A stretch of DNA of 64,000 nt from Numida meleagris (lineage: Eukaryota > Chordata > Aves > Galliformes > Numididae). Within the stretch, counting starts at the first letter, position 1. Each line of letters opens with the position of its first letter. The notes under the pieces are model-generated. The model was not told the origin of the DNA. It made no database searches and saw only the letters and a program-made list of their open reading frames with translations. Shown piece after piece: positions 51,575 through 64,000 of this stretch. A program made the position numbers and the translations under genes. The stretch lies in the NCBI RefSeq assembly GCF_002078875.1, contig NC_034414.1, positions 27,949,638-28,013,637 of the forward strand. Reading direction: 5' to 3'.

Positions 51575-52300
51575 AAATGGACGCGGGAAGAGCTAACTGT
51601 CGCGGTTGGCGCTGCCCGCTCTCCCGCCCCGGGGCCGTCCAGCTGCAGCAGCTCGCGCGCGCAGAGCGGGCCCCGCCGCGGGAGCGAGGCACTGCGGGCC
51701 GCTCGCTGGTCGCGGGCTGCAGCGGCCGCCGGGCCGAGCCCGGCCCGGCCCCTCCCCTCCCCGGCGGACTACAACTCCCAGCGCTCCGCGGCGCGGCCCT
51801 GCGCCGGCGGCCGACGAAACGAAAGCGGTTGCCCCGCCGGCCGACTTCACCTTCAGGCTGCAGCATGAACGGCAGCGTGGCGGGCGGCGGCGTTTCCGAG
51901 GAGGTGATCAGGCTCACCCGGGGACCCTCAGGTGAGGCCGGGGCGGCCGCGCTCCGTGACGGGCCGCCGGGCAGCGGGGCCGCGCCGAGGCGGGGGGCGG
52001 CGGGCGGCGTGATGGCCCCTCGGCCGCCCCTTCGGTGGGTGGGGAGGTGGGGATGCGGCCCCGGGGCGGGGGGTGCAGCCGAGGTGCGGGAGGGAGCCCC
52101 GAGCTCTGCGGGAGCAGCCTCCTTCCGTGCCCCGGCCGGGCTGCGCCGGCGCTGGGGCTGCGCTGGCGCCGCCGTGCCGAGTGCGGCGCTCCGGAAGGGG
52201 ACTGCGAGCTGTGTAAGCAAGAAGGAGCTCCGTCGGACTTCGTCTTCCGCGATAGCAGCTCGGCGAAAGGCCGTCGGTTTGTCTGCTGGAAGCACATCGG
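51575..52300 (+). promoter_or_regulatory. SYNJ2BP: SYNJ2BP CpG-island promoter with ZNF143-type element
   Basis: A strongly CpG-rich block covers exon 1 and the start of intron 1. ACTACAACTCCCAG at about 51768-51781 matches the core of the ZNF143/Staf element (ACTACAAYTCCCA), which marks many housekeeping promoters, 84 bases before the ATG. GAAACGAAAGC at about 51816-51826 resembles an IRF half site. No TATA box is visible. Confidence 0.65.
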
Positions 52301-55300
52301 CTTTCAGGAAGTCTGTGGCTCTTGGTGCCTGCGCGGCTCCTCGTGCTGCCCGGTGAAGCGACAGGTGTGCTGCCCTTCCATGCTGCTGGACACCCAGAAC
52401 TAGGGGCGTTCCTACACCTAGTAGTCGATAGTGCCCTATAAAGGCAGCTCGCAGAGGCTGACGGGGACCTCTGAGTTCCGCTGGGGTGTTGTTGAGCTGA
52501 CTGTGAGGGAGAGGGAATGGGGAAGTCTGCAGGGGTGTTGTTTGGCTTTGCTTTCCCCTGTCTCAGTCCCAATGCAGTGACCAGGCCTTTAGACACATGC
52601 TGGCTCTGTTACAGAATTATAGTAGCATTGTCAGTGGTGTGGCAAGTGAGGGATGAACACCCCGGTCTGAAGCAAAATCCTGGATCTGAAGCGTTGCAAA
52701 CTGGGGAAGTTCTGAAGCCAGAACTTTGATGTAGGAGGCCTTCTTTTTAATTAAAACAGGGGTGAATGAAACTGGCCCGGCCGCCTGCCCAGCTGCGGTA
52801 CATGGCCATGGGCCAGCTTTGTCTTCTTGTGCCTCACCATGAGCTGCAGCACTGACATCTTCACAGCCAGAGACACTCTGACTGATCCTGGGGACGCAGA
52901 AGACCTCCCCCCCAGCTATTCCCGGGAAGGCCATGCAGATAACACAGATATTGTAGTTCCTCCCATCCTCCTGCCTCAGTGAGCTTCTGGCAGACTGCTC
53001 TGAGCAGTGGGTTTGGTTACGTGCAGGTGGTTAGGCAGCACGGCAGACTCTTTGCAAGCGGAGCTCCATTTCTGTGCTGCTTCTGATTTGGTAGCGATGT
53101 ACAGGATCAGACTTGGCCCCACTACGAACAGGCACCCTTTGCCTTGTGGCTGCAGATGAGGTGACTGCTCTGAGACCTGTGCAGCCGTGTTGGTATGCTT
53201 GTGAGCCAACAAAAGGAAGCCAGTTCTGCCTTGAAGCTCCTTCCGTGCATTTGGAAATCAATTCCACCTAAAATCTTGAGGGGCAGGAAAGGGATTTTGA
53301 AGGGCAGAGTTGAGAAATCCATGGCTACTGGAATGTATATCTGATTCTTGAGAGCAGCACCTGTCTGGTCACTAGGATGGGTTGTCTTTTTTTTCATGCA
53401 GCCCCCTATGATTTTGAATTACTTGTCATTCATTTCTGTTGAAGGAACAAACCTGTAAAGCAGAGTGTAATCCCACAATCTCTCTGAGTTTTGACTCTGT
53501 AATTTTCTAGAATATAACTGATGATAAACCTCTCTGGCAGGAGTTTGCTGTGGGGCTGAACGTATTCATACTAGCAAAACTGTATAAGTCTTTTGTCTTT
53601 TTCATATTTCCTTCTGATTTATTAAGCTAAAGTGAGGCAGAAAAGTCTGATTTAATGGAAAACTAAATAACTTTGCAGGTTCAATTTGTAGTTTGTATTT
53701 TTCAGTATCTCAAGATCCTAGAAATCATGGGTTTTTTTTGGAATGTTGTTAGAGGCAATTTTCATGTTTTAGGGTGTAAAGGAGGCATGGGAAGGTCAGA
53801 AGCTACACCCACACCTTCTGTTAAAGTTTGGTTGTTGCACTTCTCGCCCTTTGTAGGTGAGGAACTTAATGCCTTGTGCTCTCTTCTTCCCCTTCCTCTC
53901 TTTCTCCTGGTTATATTCTGTCTCTTAACGCGTAAGCTGGAAGGAGAATAGCAGGGAGGAATGGCAAAGAAGGTATTTTTAGCCAGACTGGAAGTTTAAG
54001 CGCAGAGGAGGAGAGACAGTGAAAAAGCCTTGCAGCGAGTCCTGCAGGTGCCTAACTCAGGCTGGCATAAGCTGCTGCCTCACAGAGATCTGTTCTTTCT
54101 TTGTCTTGCCCCGGCGATGAAAACGGTGGCTTTAGGTTATTTTTGTTACCACAGGTGAAAACTTGTAAAATGTATTTTTGTTCATATTGTGTTGTTTTTT
54201 AAATATATATATACACACAGACACATCAAAACACAGAGAGAATCAGTGTTCTCTGAAACTTAGATTCCTTCGTTCTGTTTTTTTTTTTTTTAATAAACAT
54301 TAATTAAAACTCATATTTTCTATAGTATTGATTTCTCTGAAGCTTCATGGCAAATCGTTTTCAGTCTTGTGGACGTTTTTACTTTTTTTTATTCCCATTG
54401 AAGAGTGTATTATTGTGCACAAGTATCCCTTGTAATAGATACTACTGCATCTGAAAAGTCAGTGTTTCTTCACTCTGTTGCTCCTCCCATCTTCCTCATT
54501 TGTCTGAAGCTGCCAAGAATAGGAGGGAATAAAACCAAACAGCACAGGTGTGTCAAGGTCACTGTTAATATTTCTCTGCTTCCTAGCTGTGGATGCACAC
54601 TTATGCTGTGAGTCATCTCAGGCAACCTTTGGTCCCTTGTGAATAATTAAAAATACTGCTTCCCAGCAGGCACGAGGTGTTTTTACTCTTTCACTTTCTA
54701 CTCTGCTTCCCAGCATTTCTAGTCCCAGCTTTGGGAGAATGAGGGGNAGGGGGGGGGGGAAACAAACCGGCCTGGCTGAATGTGGGGGGAATTTGCCCTC
54801 GGCTGTCCTTGACAATAAGTTTTGGATGACTGTTATATCAGAAAAATAAAGCAGTTTTTTTTTTTCTTCTCAATTTACCTTGTTTATATACTTTATTTCT
54901 TTTTTGTGACTTTTCTTTTTTCATCACGAGTCTCCGCTTAGGAATCTTTCCCATCCCTTAACATACATGACTCTTGCCAGGGAAGCTCAGCTGTGTATGC
55001 AGTGCAGAATGTGGTTTTCCAGATTTTGAATTCAGTTTATTCTTCTGGATTTTGAGGAAAGCAGAGGACTTAGTCTTTAACTGCATTTTAATCCAGCTGC
55101 TGGGTCCAGCTAGAGGTCTGTAAATAAGACATATTTTAAAGAACCATATAAAACATAATAAAAATGTGGACATCAGTTCTACATAATGTATTTGTATTTC
55201 TTTTTGTTTTACTTGAAATCCTGGAACTTTGTTTCCTGTCATGTTTTGAACTCCTGACACAGAACAAAATGAATACATACAATTTGAACGAGCTGTGTCT

Positions 55301-58300
55301 GACCTGCTGTGATTCCTGGAGGCCAAGGCTGCCAGTCCCAGCTCTGTAGGTGTGGATGGGAGCTGCTGAGCTCTCCCCACGCTGGTGGCATGGCTCTTCT
55401 TGCCCATTTCCTCATCTGTAGACAGGGCCTAGTGCTCCTTGCCTTCCCTAACTCGGACTCTTAACTCCTGAAACTTGAGAGGCATGATTCCTTTTTTCTC
55501 CAAAGCAGTGATTTGCTGCAGCCTCCTGTGAAATGCAGAATGCTTCCACTTCCTTTCATTCTTCGCTGAAGAGGTGAATTCCTGCTGAGGGTTGAGCTGG
55601 CATTTTAGAAGTGAAGACGTGCTCCTCGGTATTTCTTAACTGATGCTTTGTGGAATGAAGCACTCAGGGTCTCTCCTCTGCTTTGAAGAACTAGTTTTCT
55701 TCTTTAGACAAAGATGGTTGGGAAGGGCGGTGCTGTTTTGTGTGCTGTGAATTTCAGCATGGTGGAGCAAACAGGACAGTGTGGGTGGGCGTGCTCCCCA
55801 GCAGCAGCGAGGATGCCTGGAGCTTAGAGCGTTTTCTCATCAGCTTTCTCTTTGGCTTATCTTAGGGCTGGGCTTCAACATTGTTGGTGGGACAGATCAG
55901 CAGGTCATTTCTAATGACAGCAGCATCTATGTCAGCCGGATCAAAAAGAATGGGCCAGCTCACCTTGATGGCCGATTACAAGAAGGAGATAAAATTTTGG
56001 CGGTAAGCCTTTCCTTCTGTCCCCCTGTGTGATCTTGAAGTACTGTATTCAGTGATGTGATGGAAGATGCAGGTTTGCCAGCAGAGGAGGAAGGATGTGA
56101 TGAATGCAGTTGATGTGGAGCTGTGGAGGAGCTATTCTGGGGATGTGGGGAGAGCTTTGAGCACCAGGGAGATGTGTGCCTCTACACGTGGGCCCCATCT
56201 CTTCTGCCTTCCTCATTTATTCGCAGAGGTACTTCTTGGTGCTGCATTTGTATTTCCTCTGTGACCTGCCTCCCTGAGGTTTTAGACTTCATCATGCCTT
56301 CTGTTGCTCACAGAGGATCATTATTTACACACACGCAAACAAAAGAATTGATCTTCCACCTCTGCATTTTTTTTTACTAGTATTCTGTGACTACCAATCC
56401 TTTTGCTCGGGAGGGTTTTTAGGTCATAACGCTTCTAGGCCATAAAACTCCTCACTGCAACTCATCAGGAGTAATACAGGCTGTTACTCCTTTTAGACAA
56501 ATGTTTTAAAGTATACAAGTTCGAATCCCCCTGGTTCTTTGAACTATTGTCATTCATACAAGACAATATGCTTTAAAAAGCAATGAATGAAGAAGTAGCC
56601 TCTCCTAGTGTGATATATGATCTTTGAATACTCTTTATTTTATACTTAACTATGTTCCACATGTGAACCTTTTAGTCCCTGTAAATGAATCGAGTGTCTT
56701 GTACTAGTTAGAGCCTATTATTGATCCAGCAAATGACATTAAATTAAACCACAGAATACTATCCTGTATTTTCTTGACAGTTTAATATTTTTGTACATGT
56801 GTTTGGGGAGTCTAAGTGTCAAGAGAGAGGAGGAATTGGTTGTGATCTCAAGGGATGCAATTAGAGGTAATGGTGATGAAACAGTGAGGAAAAAGTGGGA
56901 TGAGTATCATTAGTGAATTTAATAAAATAGGCTATAAAACCTCCTGCCATGAGAAATTATTTAAAGAGAAATCCTAGCATTTCAAAATGGATGCCAATAT
57001 ATATGTGTATTTTATTTTTTTAACATCATTATGCTTTTGAATTTATGTTTTCATCAGTCTTTCAAAGAAAGCATTTCAAAGATGTACCAGTGGGTATGTC
57101 CAATGTGGGAAAGGTACTCTTTTAACAGTAATAATAATTTTGCTGTTATTTTATTAGCTATCACATTTACATCTTTGATTTGTTTCCAGCAAAGCAGCAA
57201 CTTAAGAAGCTGCTATTGACACAACTGTTGTCTTCTGGCCTAGATTTTTTTACTAGGTAGTATTTTTTTCAAAGCCTCTATCGTTTGACTTGAAGTTATT
57301 CACGTTATCTCCCAATGCATTTGTAATATGAATAGATTAATTCTGATGTTGGTTTCTGTTGTGTCATGCCCCCAGTTGCAGAGTATTGTGGAAGAGAAAG
57401 ATTTTTATCTCCTGTCCTTGCCCTTTAGCAGTTGGTTCTCCTTTTCCTTTTTCTTTTTTTTTTTTTTTTTTTGCTAGATCAATGGCAGAGACTTGAAGAA
57501 TTTGCGACACATGGATGCTGTGGAACTGTTCAAAAATGCAGGCTATGACGTGTCTCTGAAAATTCAGCGCAGGGTATGTTTAACCTGCTTCTTAGGCTTA
57601 TTCCTGGCTCTGTTTAGACTGGTTGTTACTTCTTTGCTTCATGAAGCAGAAAAATGCAGTGTCCAGGTGCTCAGTTTAAGTTATGCATACAAAGAATTTG
57701 TCTGACCAGTGGCCTCCTCTAGTTGATGAGTGCTGTGTCCATACCTTGGATTACTTGTCTATAAGTCTATCAGTGAAGTGATGAGGTTGGAGGAGTCCCT
57801 GGGTCTTTCTTTTGCTGCACTATGCTGTCTTTTCTCGCAGATCTCCTTTCTCAGAGGCAAAGGCTTGTCTCTGAAAGCAGAATCTCAAGTTCTCCAGTTT
57901 TCTTTCAGAGGCCAAAATCTTCCTGGAGACAACTTTCCTGTTTCAGAGGTCATCACTCACATTAGTGGTGAGATGCGTATGTAGCCCAGCACAAAGGAAC
58001 ATTTGCTGCAGCAGTTTAAATGTACTGACACTGGACATAGAGGAATCCTTAGTCTGCTGCTGCCACTTGAACATCTCTGGCCAGCATTGAAGTTGACGAA
58101 GGAGATACTGATTGGCTTGACGCATGCTGCTGGGAGGTGGTGGGATGAGACCTCTTTTCTACTCTCTTAATAAAGGAGTAAATATGTTTGAACTACGTAT
58201 AGTGTAGATGGGAAAAACAGAGGAAATTACTGAAGGAAGAGGTACCTAGTGGCTGGGTACTCTAGTAAAGCTCAGTCCACCTGGAGCTGTTCTAACCCTC

Positions 58301-58564
58301 CTGTGTGTGCGCAGGGAGCTGGGGAAGCCATCTTTGCATGTACTTACAGAGGCAGCTGGTCTTGACACAAAACTGGGGGCTGCAGTGAGCTCTCTGACAC
58401 AAATACTTTGTTCTTCCTTGTAGTTGCAGCCGGAAAATGGCCCAGCGGGTCATCGAGGTGGTGGAGACTCAGGTGGGCTTCCCCTAGCAGCCATTCTTGT
58501 ACCAGGCCTGGCACTCGCTGCAGCAGCAGTCTGGATCTTGTTGAGATATCGACACCGGATGTGA
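51865..58564 (+). CDS. SYNJ2BP: Synaptojanin-2-binding protein (OMP25), mitochondrial outer membrane
   Basis: Four coding exons join in phase: 51865-51931, 55866-56002, 57478-57573 and 58424-58564. That gives 441 nt and 146 residues; human has 145. A single PDZ domain (about 14-98) has the carboxylate-binding loop GLGF at 23-26, followed by IVGGTDQQ and RLQEGDKIL; the end of the PDZ is VSLKIQRR. A Gly-rich linker leads to a tail anchor, a helix at about 119-140 ending in RYRHR, which is the short basic tail expected for the mitochondrial outer membrane. In mammals the PDZ binds synaptojanin-2A and several receptor C-termini. All introns are GT-AG. The first ten residues differ from human ([13 protein letters not shown]), which is common for this gene's start. 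The last residue is Met instead of Leu. Confidence 0.97.
51932..55865 (+). other. SYNJ2BP: SYNJ2BP intron 1
   Basis: About 3.9 kb. The first 400 bases are CpG-rich and stay open in the SYNJ2BP frame, but the in-phase splice to exon 2 shows they are intronic. Contents include a dinucleotide run at about 54199-54220, a poly(T) tract near 54282-54293 and a poly(G) tract with an unresolved base at 54747. I recognise no mobile element. Confidence 0.8.
54749..54759. repeat. Poly(G) tract beside an unresolved base
   Basis: A run of 11 G follows gaggggNa, with the single N at 54747. The length of this tract is not trustworthy. Confidence 0.85.
57450..57472 (+). other. SYNJ2BP: Long polypyrimidine tract before SYNJ2BP exon 3
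   Basis: A run of about 20 T, preceded by cttttcctttttc, leads directly into gctag and the exon at 57478. It forms a very strong pyrimidine tract and is a likely site of length polymorphism. Confidence 0.8.
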
Positions 58565-59110
58565 AGAGTACACCCTATGGATTTCACTGCGTATTTTACA
58601 CAGCTATGATGTAATTTAAAGAGAGCGATTAACAATCTTATCACAGACTGATGCCAAAGAGGATCATTGCCTATCATAAAGTTGCTGCTGGTGTTCTTTA
58701 TGTATTGATTTGTTGCAGAGCGAATGGAAGCAGAAAGAAACAGGGGAAGGGAGATGCCTGCTTTCATGTATTAAGTGAGATGGCTGTTGTATTTTTTTTT
58801 TCTTAAAAACATATGAGAAGTTTTTAGCCATCTCTCTCTTTTTTGCACCATGAACTTTCAAACATGCTCATCTATTCCATGTTTTAGGATGTGGTTCTTT
58901 ATAAAGAGGCTGGGACTGTGGGTGGGATGGTTTTAAATCAAAAACTTTTACTAGAGGCTTTGCCTTGTTCCCACTGAATTTCTCTAGGAACTGATGATCC
59001 ATTCCTGAACCTTGAATAAAGAGAAGTAATGCGGAGGGTATCTTGTTTTTTTCTGTTTTTTTTTTTTCTTTTCTTTTGGTTGTACTAAATAAATGCCTTA
59101 AGAAAATTGT
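58565..59110 (+). other. SYNJ2BP: SYNJ2BP 3' UTR with poly(A) signals
   Basis: After the TGA at 58562-58564, AATAAA occurs at 59015-59020 and 59088-59093. A short 3' UTR of about 450-540 bases is possible. Human SYNJ2BP has a much longer one, so transcription may continue further. Confidence 0.55.
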
Positions 59111-62100
59111 GTAAAATCTAATCTAAAGTTTCACATGTAAAATCTTCAGTATAACTGCTGATTTAACACTAATATACAGTATTGGTGAGATATTCTACCA
59201 GTTCTGGAAATACAGAGGACAGTCCACTGCTAGAAAAAGACTTTTATTGTCAGAATGGCTGCTTGTTTTTGAATGAGAGTTGTAAGAGGATGCTTTCCAC
59301 AAATTGCTAGCATAGCAGAGAGAGATGTGCGGACAATTGAAACACAAGGATAAGTAATGGCAAGAAATATGGTCATGCTGAAGCTGCAGAAGTCTTTCAA
59401 GTAGTAATGAAGCAGTAGTACCTCCATCGTTCCGGCTGATTGAAGTCTGCATCTTTCGGGTGAAAAGTTTCTGTTGTGATTTTTTTTTTTGGTAGGGGGA
59501 ATACTTGAGAAAGTTTTCTGTAGCAGCTAACTTGTTTTCTGCAGTCAGAAAATCTTGGGATGATTGAAAGAGGGAAAGCAGAGAGCAGTTTGGGATCATC
59601 CTGGCTATGGCTTGCTGTGAAGACCGATGTGATGCTCAGACTCAGGAAATAGGGTGGCGAGTGTGAGACAGGGTAAAGTTTAGCAAATACAACCGAAGGA
59701 CAGACCCTGTCTCTGGAAAACATGTTACTGAATTTACCTGCAGAGACTCATCTCCGCACTGTGATTGGAATAGTTTTAAATGCCCCAGCTGACCTGAACT
59801 CTGTGGGGTAAGACCTGTTTCTCTTGTCTTCAAGAAAGAATGTTTTTTTTGTTGTTGTTATTTTTGTAAAAGACAAGCACGTTGCATGATCTGGTCTGTA
59901 TGATGCAAAGAAAAATCCTATATGCAATATACATATTCAAACAAAGAAAAACTGGTGTCTCGGTGCTTTACTTTTTTCTCTTCTTTGTTATTTTAGCAGG
60001 ACATTGACGGTGCATTCGAAATTGTTGTGTGTTTGCTCAAGGCTGTAATCCTGCCATCTGCAGGAGGTAAAAGTGGTGTGCTGTTGTGGATGATGTTCCT
60101 AAATCACCACAGAGGTTCAGAGCAATCAGACCAAATGAAATCTTAGCCTGGCATGTAAACTGCTCTAGTGTAAAGAAAGGAGAAAGCAGGAGGAACTTTC
60201 CCTATGTTCTTGGGGGACCTTAGGAATGGACGTGATGCAGTGGCATTTGATGGCCTGTGCCGATGCGTGCAGAGCCTTGCTTTGGCCTGCCAGTCAGTTA
60301 TGTTGGACTGTGAGGGTGGCTGTTGGGACAGATTTTTGCAGATGCAGCAAGAAGCAGTGTGCCTGTCTGTGACCTGCTCCGAATGTTTGGCTGTGGTGTC
60401 CATGTAGATCACTCATGTATTAAAGTGGACAACTACAACTTGATGCTGTTTTATTCCAACTGTCAAAATAAAGATGCAGAGAGCAAGAGAAAGTCTCAGA
60501 GACAAACTTTCTCCTGTTAGCCCTTGAGTGAGTCTCGTCTCTCTGCAAGACAGAAGTGCAGAACAAGCTGTGGAGGATGACAAGTTAAGGAAGAGCTTAT
60601 TTGCTTTTTTACTGTTGAAGTCAGCAGAGAAAACAGCCTTTTTATTTTTATTTTTCTTCATTTTTTATGCTCTTCAGGCATGGTTGCCATCTGTTCTGCA
60701 GGAAATTTATTAAATTATGGGGGGAGAGTTGCATACAGTGTCCATAATAGATGTGACTTGATGAGCAGCTGAAGACCTTTCTGGTGAATGCTATTCCTTT
60801 GAATTTCTTTGCCACAATTATTTGAATTATTTTAATACTGTGGTATTAACTTGGTGGCTTTTCCAGAAGTAACCTTTTCCAGAATAGCGGCTTGTATTTA
60901 ACCAATCTAACCCTCAGGACTGATTTTCTCTGCCTTCTTCAAAAATGTATGTGGATACCGCCAAAAAATCCTCTTTCCAATCCCTAGCCACCTCTTGTCC
61001 CATTTATTGAAAAAATCACCTAACCTTCAAACAGCCCTATGAGCTGTGGCTCCTATTTCTTTACCTCAGCAGCTAGACTCTGTCATGTAAACTTTCTGTG
61101 CTTCCCAGTGTTTCCTTCTCCACTCAGTTTCCATAGCCTTGAGTTTTGTCTTTATTCTGAGCGCTGTATATAAAATTTTCTGTCATTACTGAAGAAGTAA
61201 ATTAAATTACAAAAAAACCAAAAAACTAATGATGACAGGGTGTACATGCAAAAAATGAGAGAGAATGTTAGGGAAAACATTTAGGACAGCTGAAACTCTT
61301 AAATCCCTATGTTTCTTCCTCATTCTCATCCATCCCCTCAACTTACTGTGAACTTACTGACCTGCTGAGGCCTGTGTTTTCATATCCGCAGTGTAAAGAC
61401 CAATCCAGTTAATTCAGTTGAATTCCTGTATATTCCAGGCATTTATGTCTCACCAAGTTTCCTGAACTGTATATGTTAATGATGTATATTTGATTTAGGC
61501 GTAACAGTGAGAAATTGCAGCCAGGCTTGATTTGAAGATAGGAAGATGTGCTACATCTGGCACTTCTTAATTAAACAAACTAAAAGGGAGCATGTGGGAG
61601 GGAAAGATATCTTACTTTCAGTTAGCCTTCAGGTTCCAGCAACTGGCTTGTTAGGTGTTATATGAAAGAGGCCTCTAATAACTGATGTTTTTTTCCCTGT
61701 GAGGGGGCTTATGTTTTGTAATTGTCTTACCTTTCATGTAGTAGTTTTAAGAAATTAAGCCAACTGAACCCTTTAGGATTCTCAGCCAACTATAAGAACT
61801 GGCTTGTATGAAATAACTTCTACAAATCTTTTAGAAATGGTAGACTCTTTTCTCCCTATTCTTTTGCTTTCTCAAGTGCCTTACAGTACCTGTAGATCAC
61901 AGTACAAATGCTGTTGCTATTGCCATGTAGAGAGAGAAATTCACTTCTTTTAATTTTTTATACCAAAAGAGCAATTCTTTTTGGTCATTGTGTGACACTA
62001 GAAACTTGTGTTAATTGCGATATGGGCTTTGACTCTAAATCCTCCACTGTGCCCAGATGTGACCTACATGGTGTGGGTAAGAGTATCAGTATTTGTATTT

Positions 62101-64000
62101 TGTTGAATTAATGCATATCCTATATGAATTGGCTGTGCTCACTGACAGATCTAGATTACTCTTTGTCCACCTTGTCTGTGGTATAATTTGCTCAACCCAC
62201 TATCTGTAGCAACTGATTTTTGTCTTCTGCCAGACTGCTGGAGAAAATACTGAATGGAGTTTGGTACAGAGGCAATGTCCCAACACGGTTATGATTTTTT
62301 TATAACTGTTGGTGTCTTCTGATTATTGGATTCTCTGTGTGTTTAATGGATGCATTTTGATGGCCGAGTACTGGCACAAGTTGCCTGGAAGCTGTGGAAA
62401 AAGCCAATATAAGGATAATATTAAATTACCACTGTAATTTAATCAGGTGAGTTTATTAGCCATCCTCCCTCTCCTCCTCTTTCTCAATTTGTTGACGTGG
62501 CTTTATGGGACTGTGTCCCACAGCTGTGGTCCCAAGAGAACTGGAGAAGTCTGAAGGAGAGTCTTAGCTGTACCCTTATGGCTTTCTTCATGACTAGCTT
62601 TAGGCAAACTGATGCTGCATCCATGCTGCCTTCTCAGAATGCTTCCTCTTGGGAGCTCTGGCTGTGACCTTGCATGCAGCTGAGGGATACTCCATGCATT
62701 TCAAAGCTTCTTCGAAAAAGGATCTGTGGGAGCGTGCACTGATTTAAATGAAGAGCAATGCTGTGTGGACTTGAACCATGGCTTTCCTTGTCCTGTTGGA
62801 CAGCTTTTGTTCTTGCTGCTGCATCTGTCACTGATTCTGGCAATCTTCACTGTAGGGAGAGCTGTGTGTCTCTCACTTGGATGCTAAAACCAACTTTCCT
62901 AGAACAGTGTTCTTATTAAAGGAGGCTAACTTTGCAAATTATGCAGGATAATTATTCAAATTGCCTTGTGTCTGATTGGCAATTATTTGCCAAGCTTTTG
63001 TGTTTGTGTGCAAAGTAAAACCTCTGTCGGTGGGCACTGTTTCTGTTTTCTCACCCAGTGGACAGGTCTTCCAGCCAAGTCTCCCTTTGGTAAAGTTCTC
63101 TTCCCCCTCATCCTTCTTCACCACCTCTCAGCAGCCTAACATTTGTGCCTGGCTTGCATTTTTTGCAATGACACAAAGGCAATTGTTCTTAGAAAAACTG
63201 CTGCTTTTGCCTTGTATCAGCAAATACTGATATTTGTTAATTCAGCGTTGTCCCGTTAGGTGGTTAGACATTATGTCAGATGCACTGGCATATTTTGATT
63301 TATGCACTGAACCAACTGTCGGACTTGCTGTTACTTACTCCTTTTCTCTTCCTTTTGGAAATGGACATTGGCACTTAGCTGTGTGACAGCCCTCATTCTG
63401 ACTGGTGCATCTGTTGTCATAGGACAGATGACCAGAACACCAGCTGTGAGCGTGTTCTTGTATGATGTAGCTGAGGCTGTCCAGTTAGACCAGTAACAGG
63501 CTCTGATCAGCTCCAAACTGAGCCCAGACATGTCCTAGAATATACTGTGTATCAGTATTTTAAGCAGGGTGCTCCACTCTCAACAGCAATAATGACCGGC
63601 CTCCAGTTTGGGGTGTGTCTTTGAAGACCCCCTGGTGTTGTCATGATAACTGTCAGCTCCACATCTGTCCATTGAGATGTGTCCATGCCGCGCCTTCCCT
63701 GGTTCCTGATCATGGGTGGTGGTGGAAGAAAAGAGGCTTCCAGCTGTCAGAGAGCTTCAGCCCACATTACATCTGTACCCTGTTTCCTGCCATGGGTTGG
63801 ACCGGAGGGATAGACAGATCTTGGCTAGTGATCACCAGCCAGATGACAATGCATCCAGTACTTGGGAAAGTGCAGCTGAATGCAGCTCATGCTAAGCCTG
63901 TCATTAGTCTGCTGGAGTATGGTATTCCCAGAGAAAGCAAGCAAAAAAGCAAGCTAGTTTTGCAGAGGCAGGCAGAGTTTTAGAAAGAAAGCTGTACGTG
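59111..64000. other. Downstream flank of SYNJ2BP, no gene seen
   Basis: AT-rich to neutral sequence without a CpG island. It may be an extended SYNJ2BP 3' UTR (another AATAAA is near 60466) or intergenic DNA. COX16, the next gene in the human order, is not recognisable on either strand. The longest frame (63615-63983, 122 codons) shows no known domain. Confidence 0.55.

Noticed and set aside
51577..52356. 259-codon frame through SYNJ2BP exon 1 into intron 1
   Set aside because: The conserved protein splices at 51931 to exon 2; the continuation is GC-rich intron. The upstream part is discussed as a finding.
63615..63983. 122-codon plus-strand frame near the right edge
   Set aside because: No similarity to COX16 or any family I know; length is within chance expectation.

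Overview
The window is vertebrate nuclear DNA, most probably from a galliform bird such as chicken. The evidence is several CR1-type LINE 3' tails with the usual ATTCTATG ends, a decayed mariner element of the kind common in chicken, one avian-type retroviral LTR, short introns, CpG-island promoters, and proteins close to their human orthologues. There are no operons, CRISPR arrays or bacterial features.

Layout. (1) 1-13750: no coding sequence seen; probably the first intron of TTC9, which is read leftwards. It holds an old CR1 tail, a deleted mariner element and a cluster of hairpins. (2) 13751-14038: TTC9 coding exon 1 on the minus strand, in a CpG island and cut at its 5' end by a 290-base run of N (14039-14328). 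(3) 14.5-33.95 kb: about 19 kb without genes, with CR1 pieces, a solo LTR at about 25.31-25.84 kb and a pair of related repeats at 30.5 and 31.7 kb. (4) 34179-42797: MED6, eight coding exons, 246 codons, complete. (5) 48540-50696: an intact, intronless ADAM20/ADAM21-type metalloprotease gene. (6) 51865-58564: SYNJ2BP, four coding exons, 146 codons, complete. (7) 59.1-64 kb: SYNJ2BP 3' flank, nothing coding seen; COX16, the expected next gene, is not reached.

The order TTC9(-) MED6(+) ADAM(+) SYNJ2BP(+) is the human 14q24.2 block, so this is an old conserved neighbourhood. The genes share no pathway: TTC9 is a TPR protein, MED6 belongs to the Mediator head, the ADAM is a membrane metalloprotease, and SYNJ2BP is a mitochondrial outer-membrane PDZ protein. 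I found no undescribed multi-gene system. The points most worth a second look are the ADAM gene (intact active site, sharp base-composition step, unusual disintegrin loop, no visible furin site), the TTC9 exon hidden by the gap, and the hairpin cluster near 6.05-6.3 kb.
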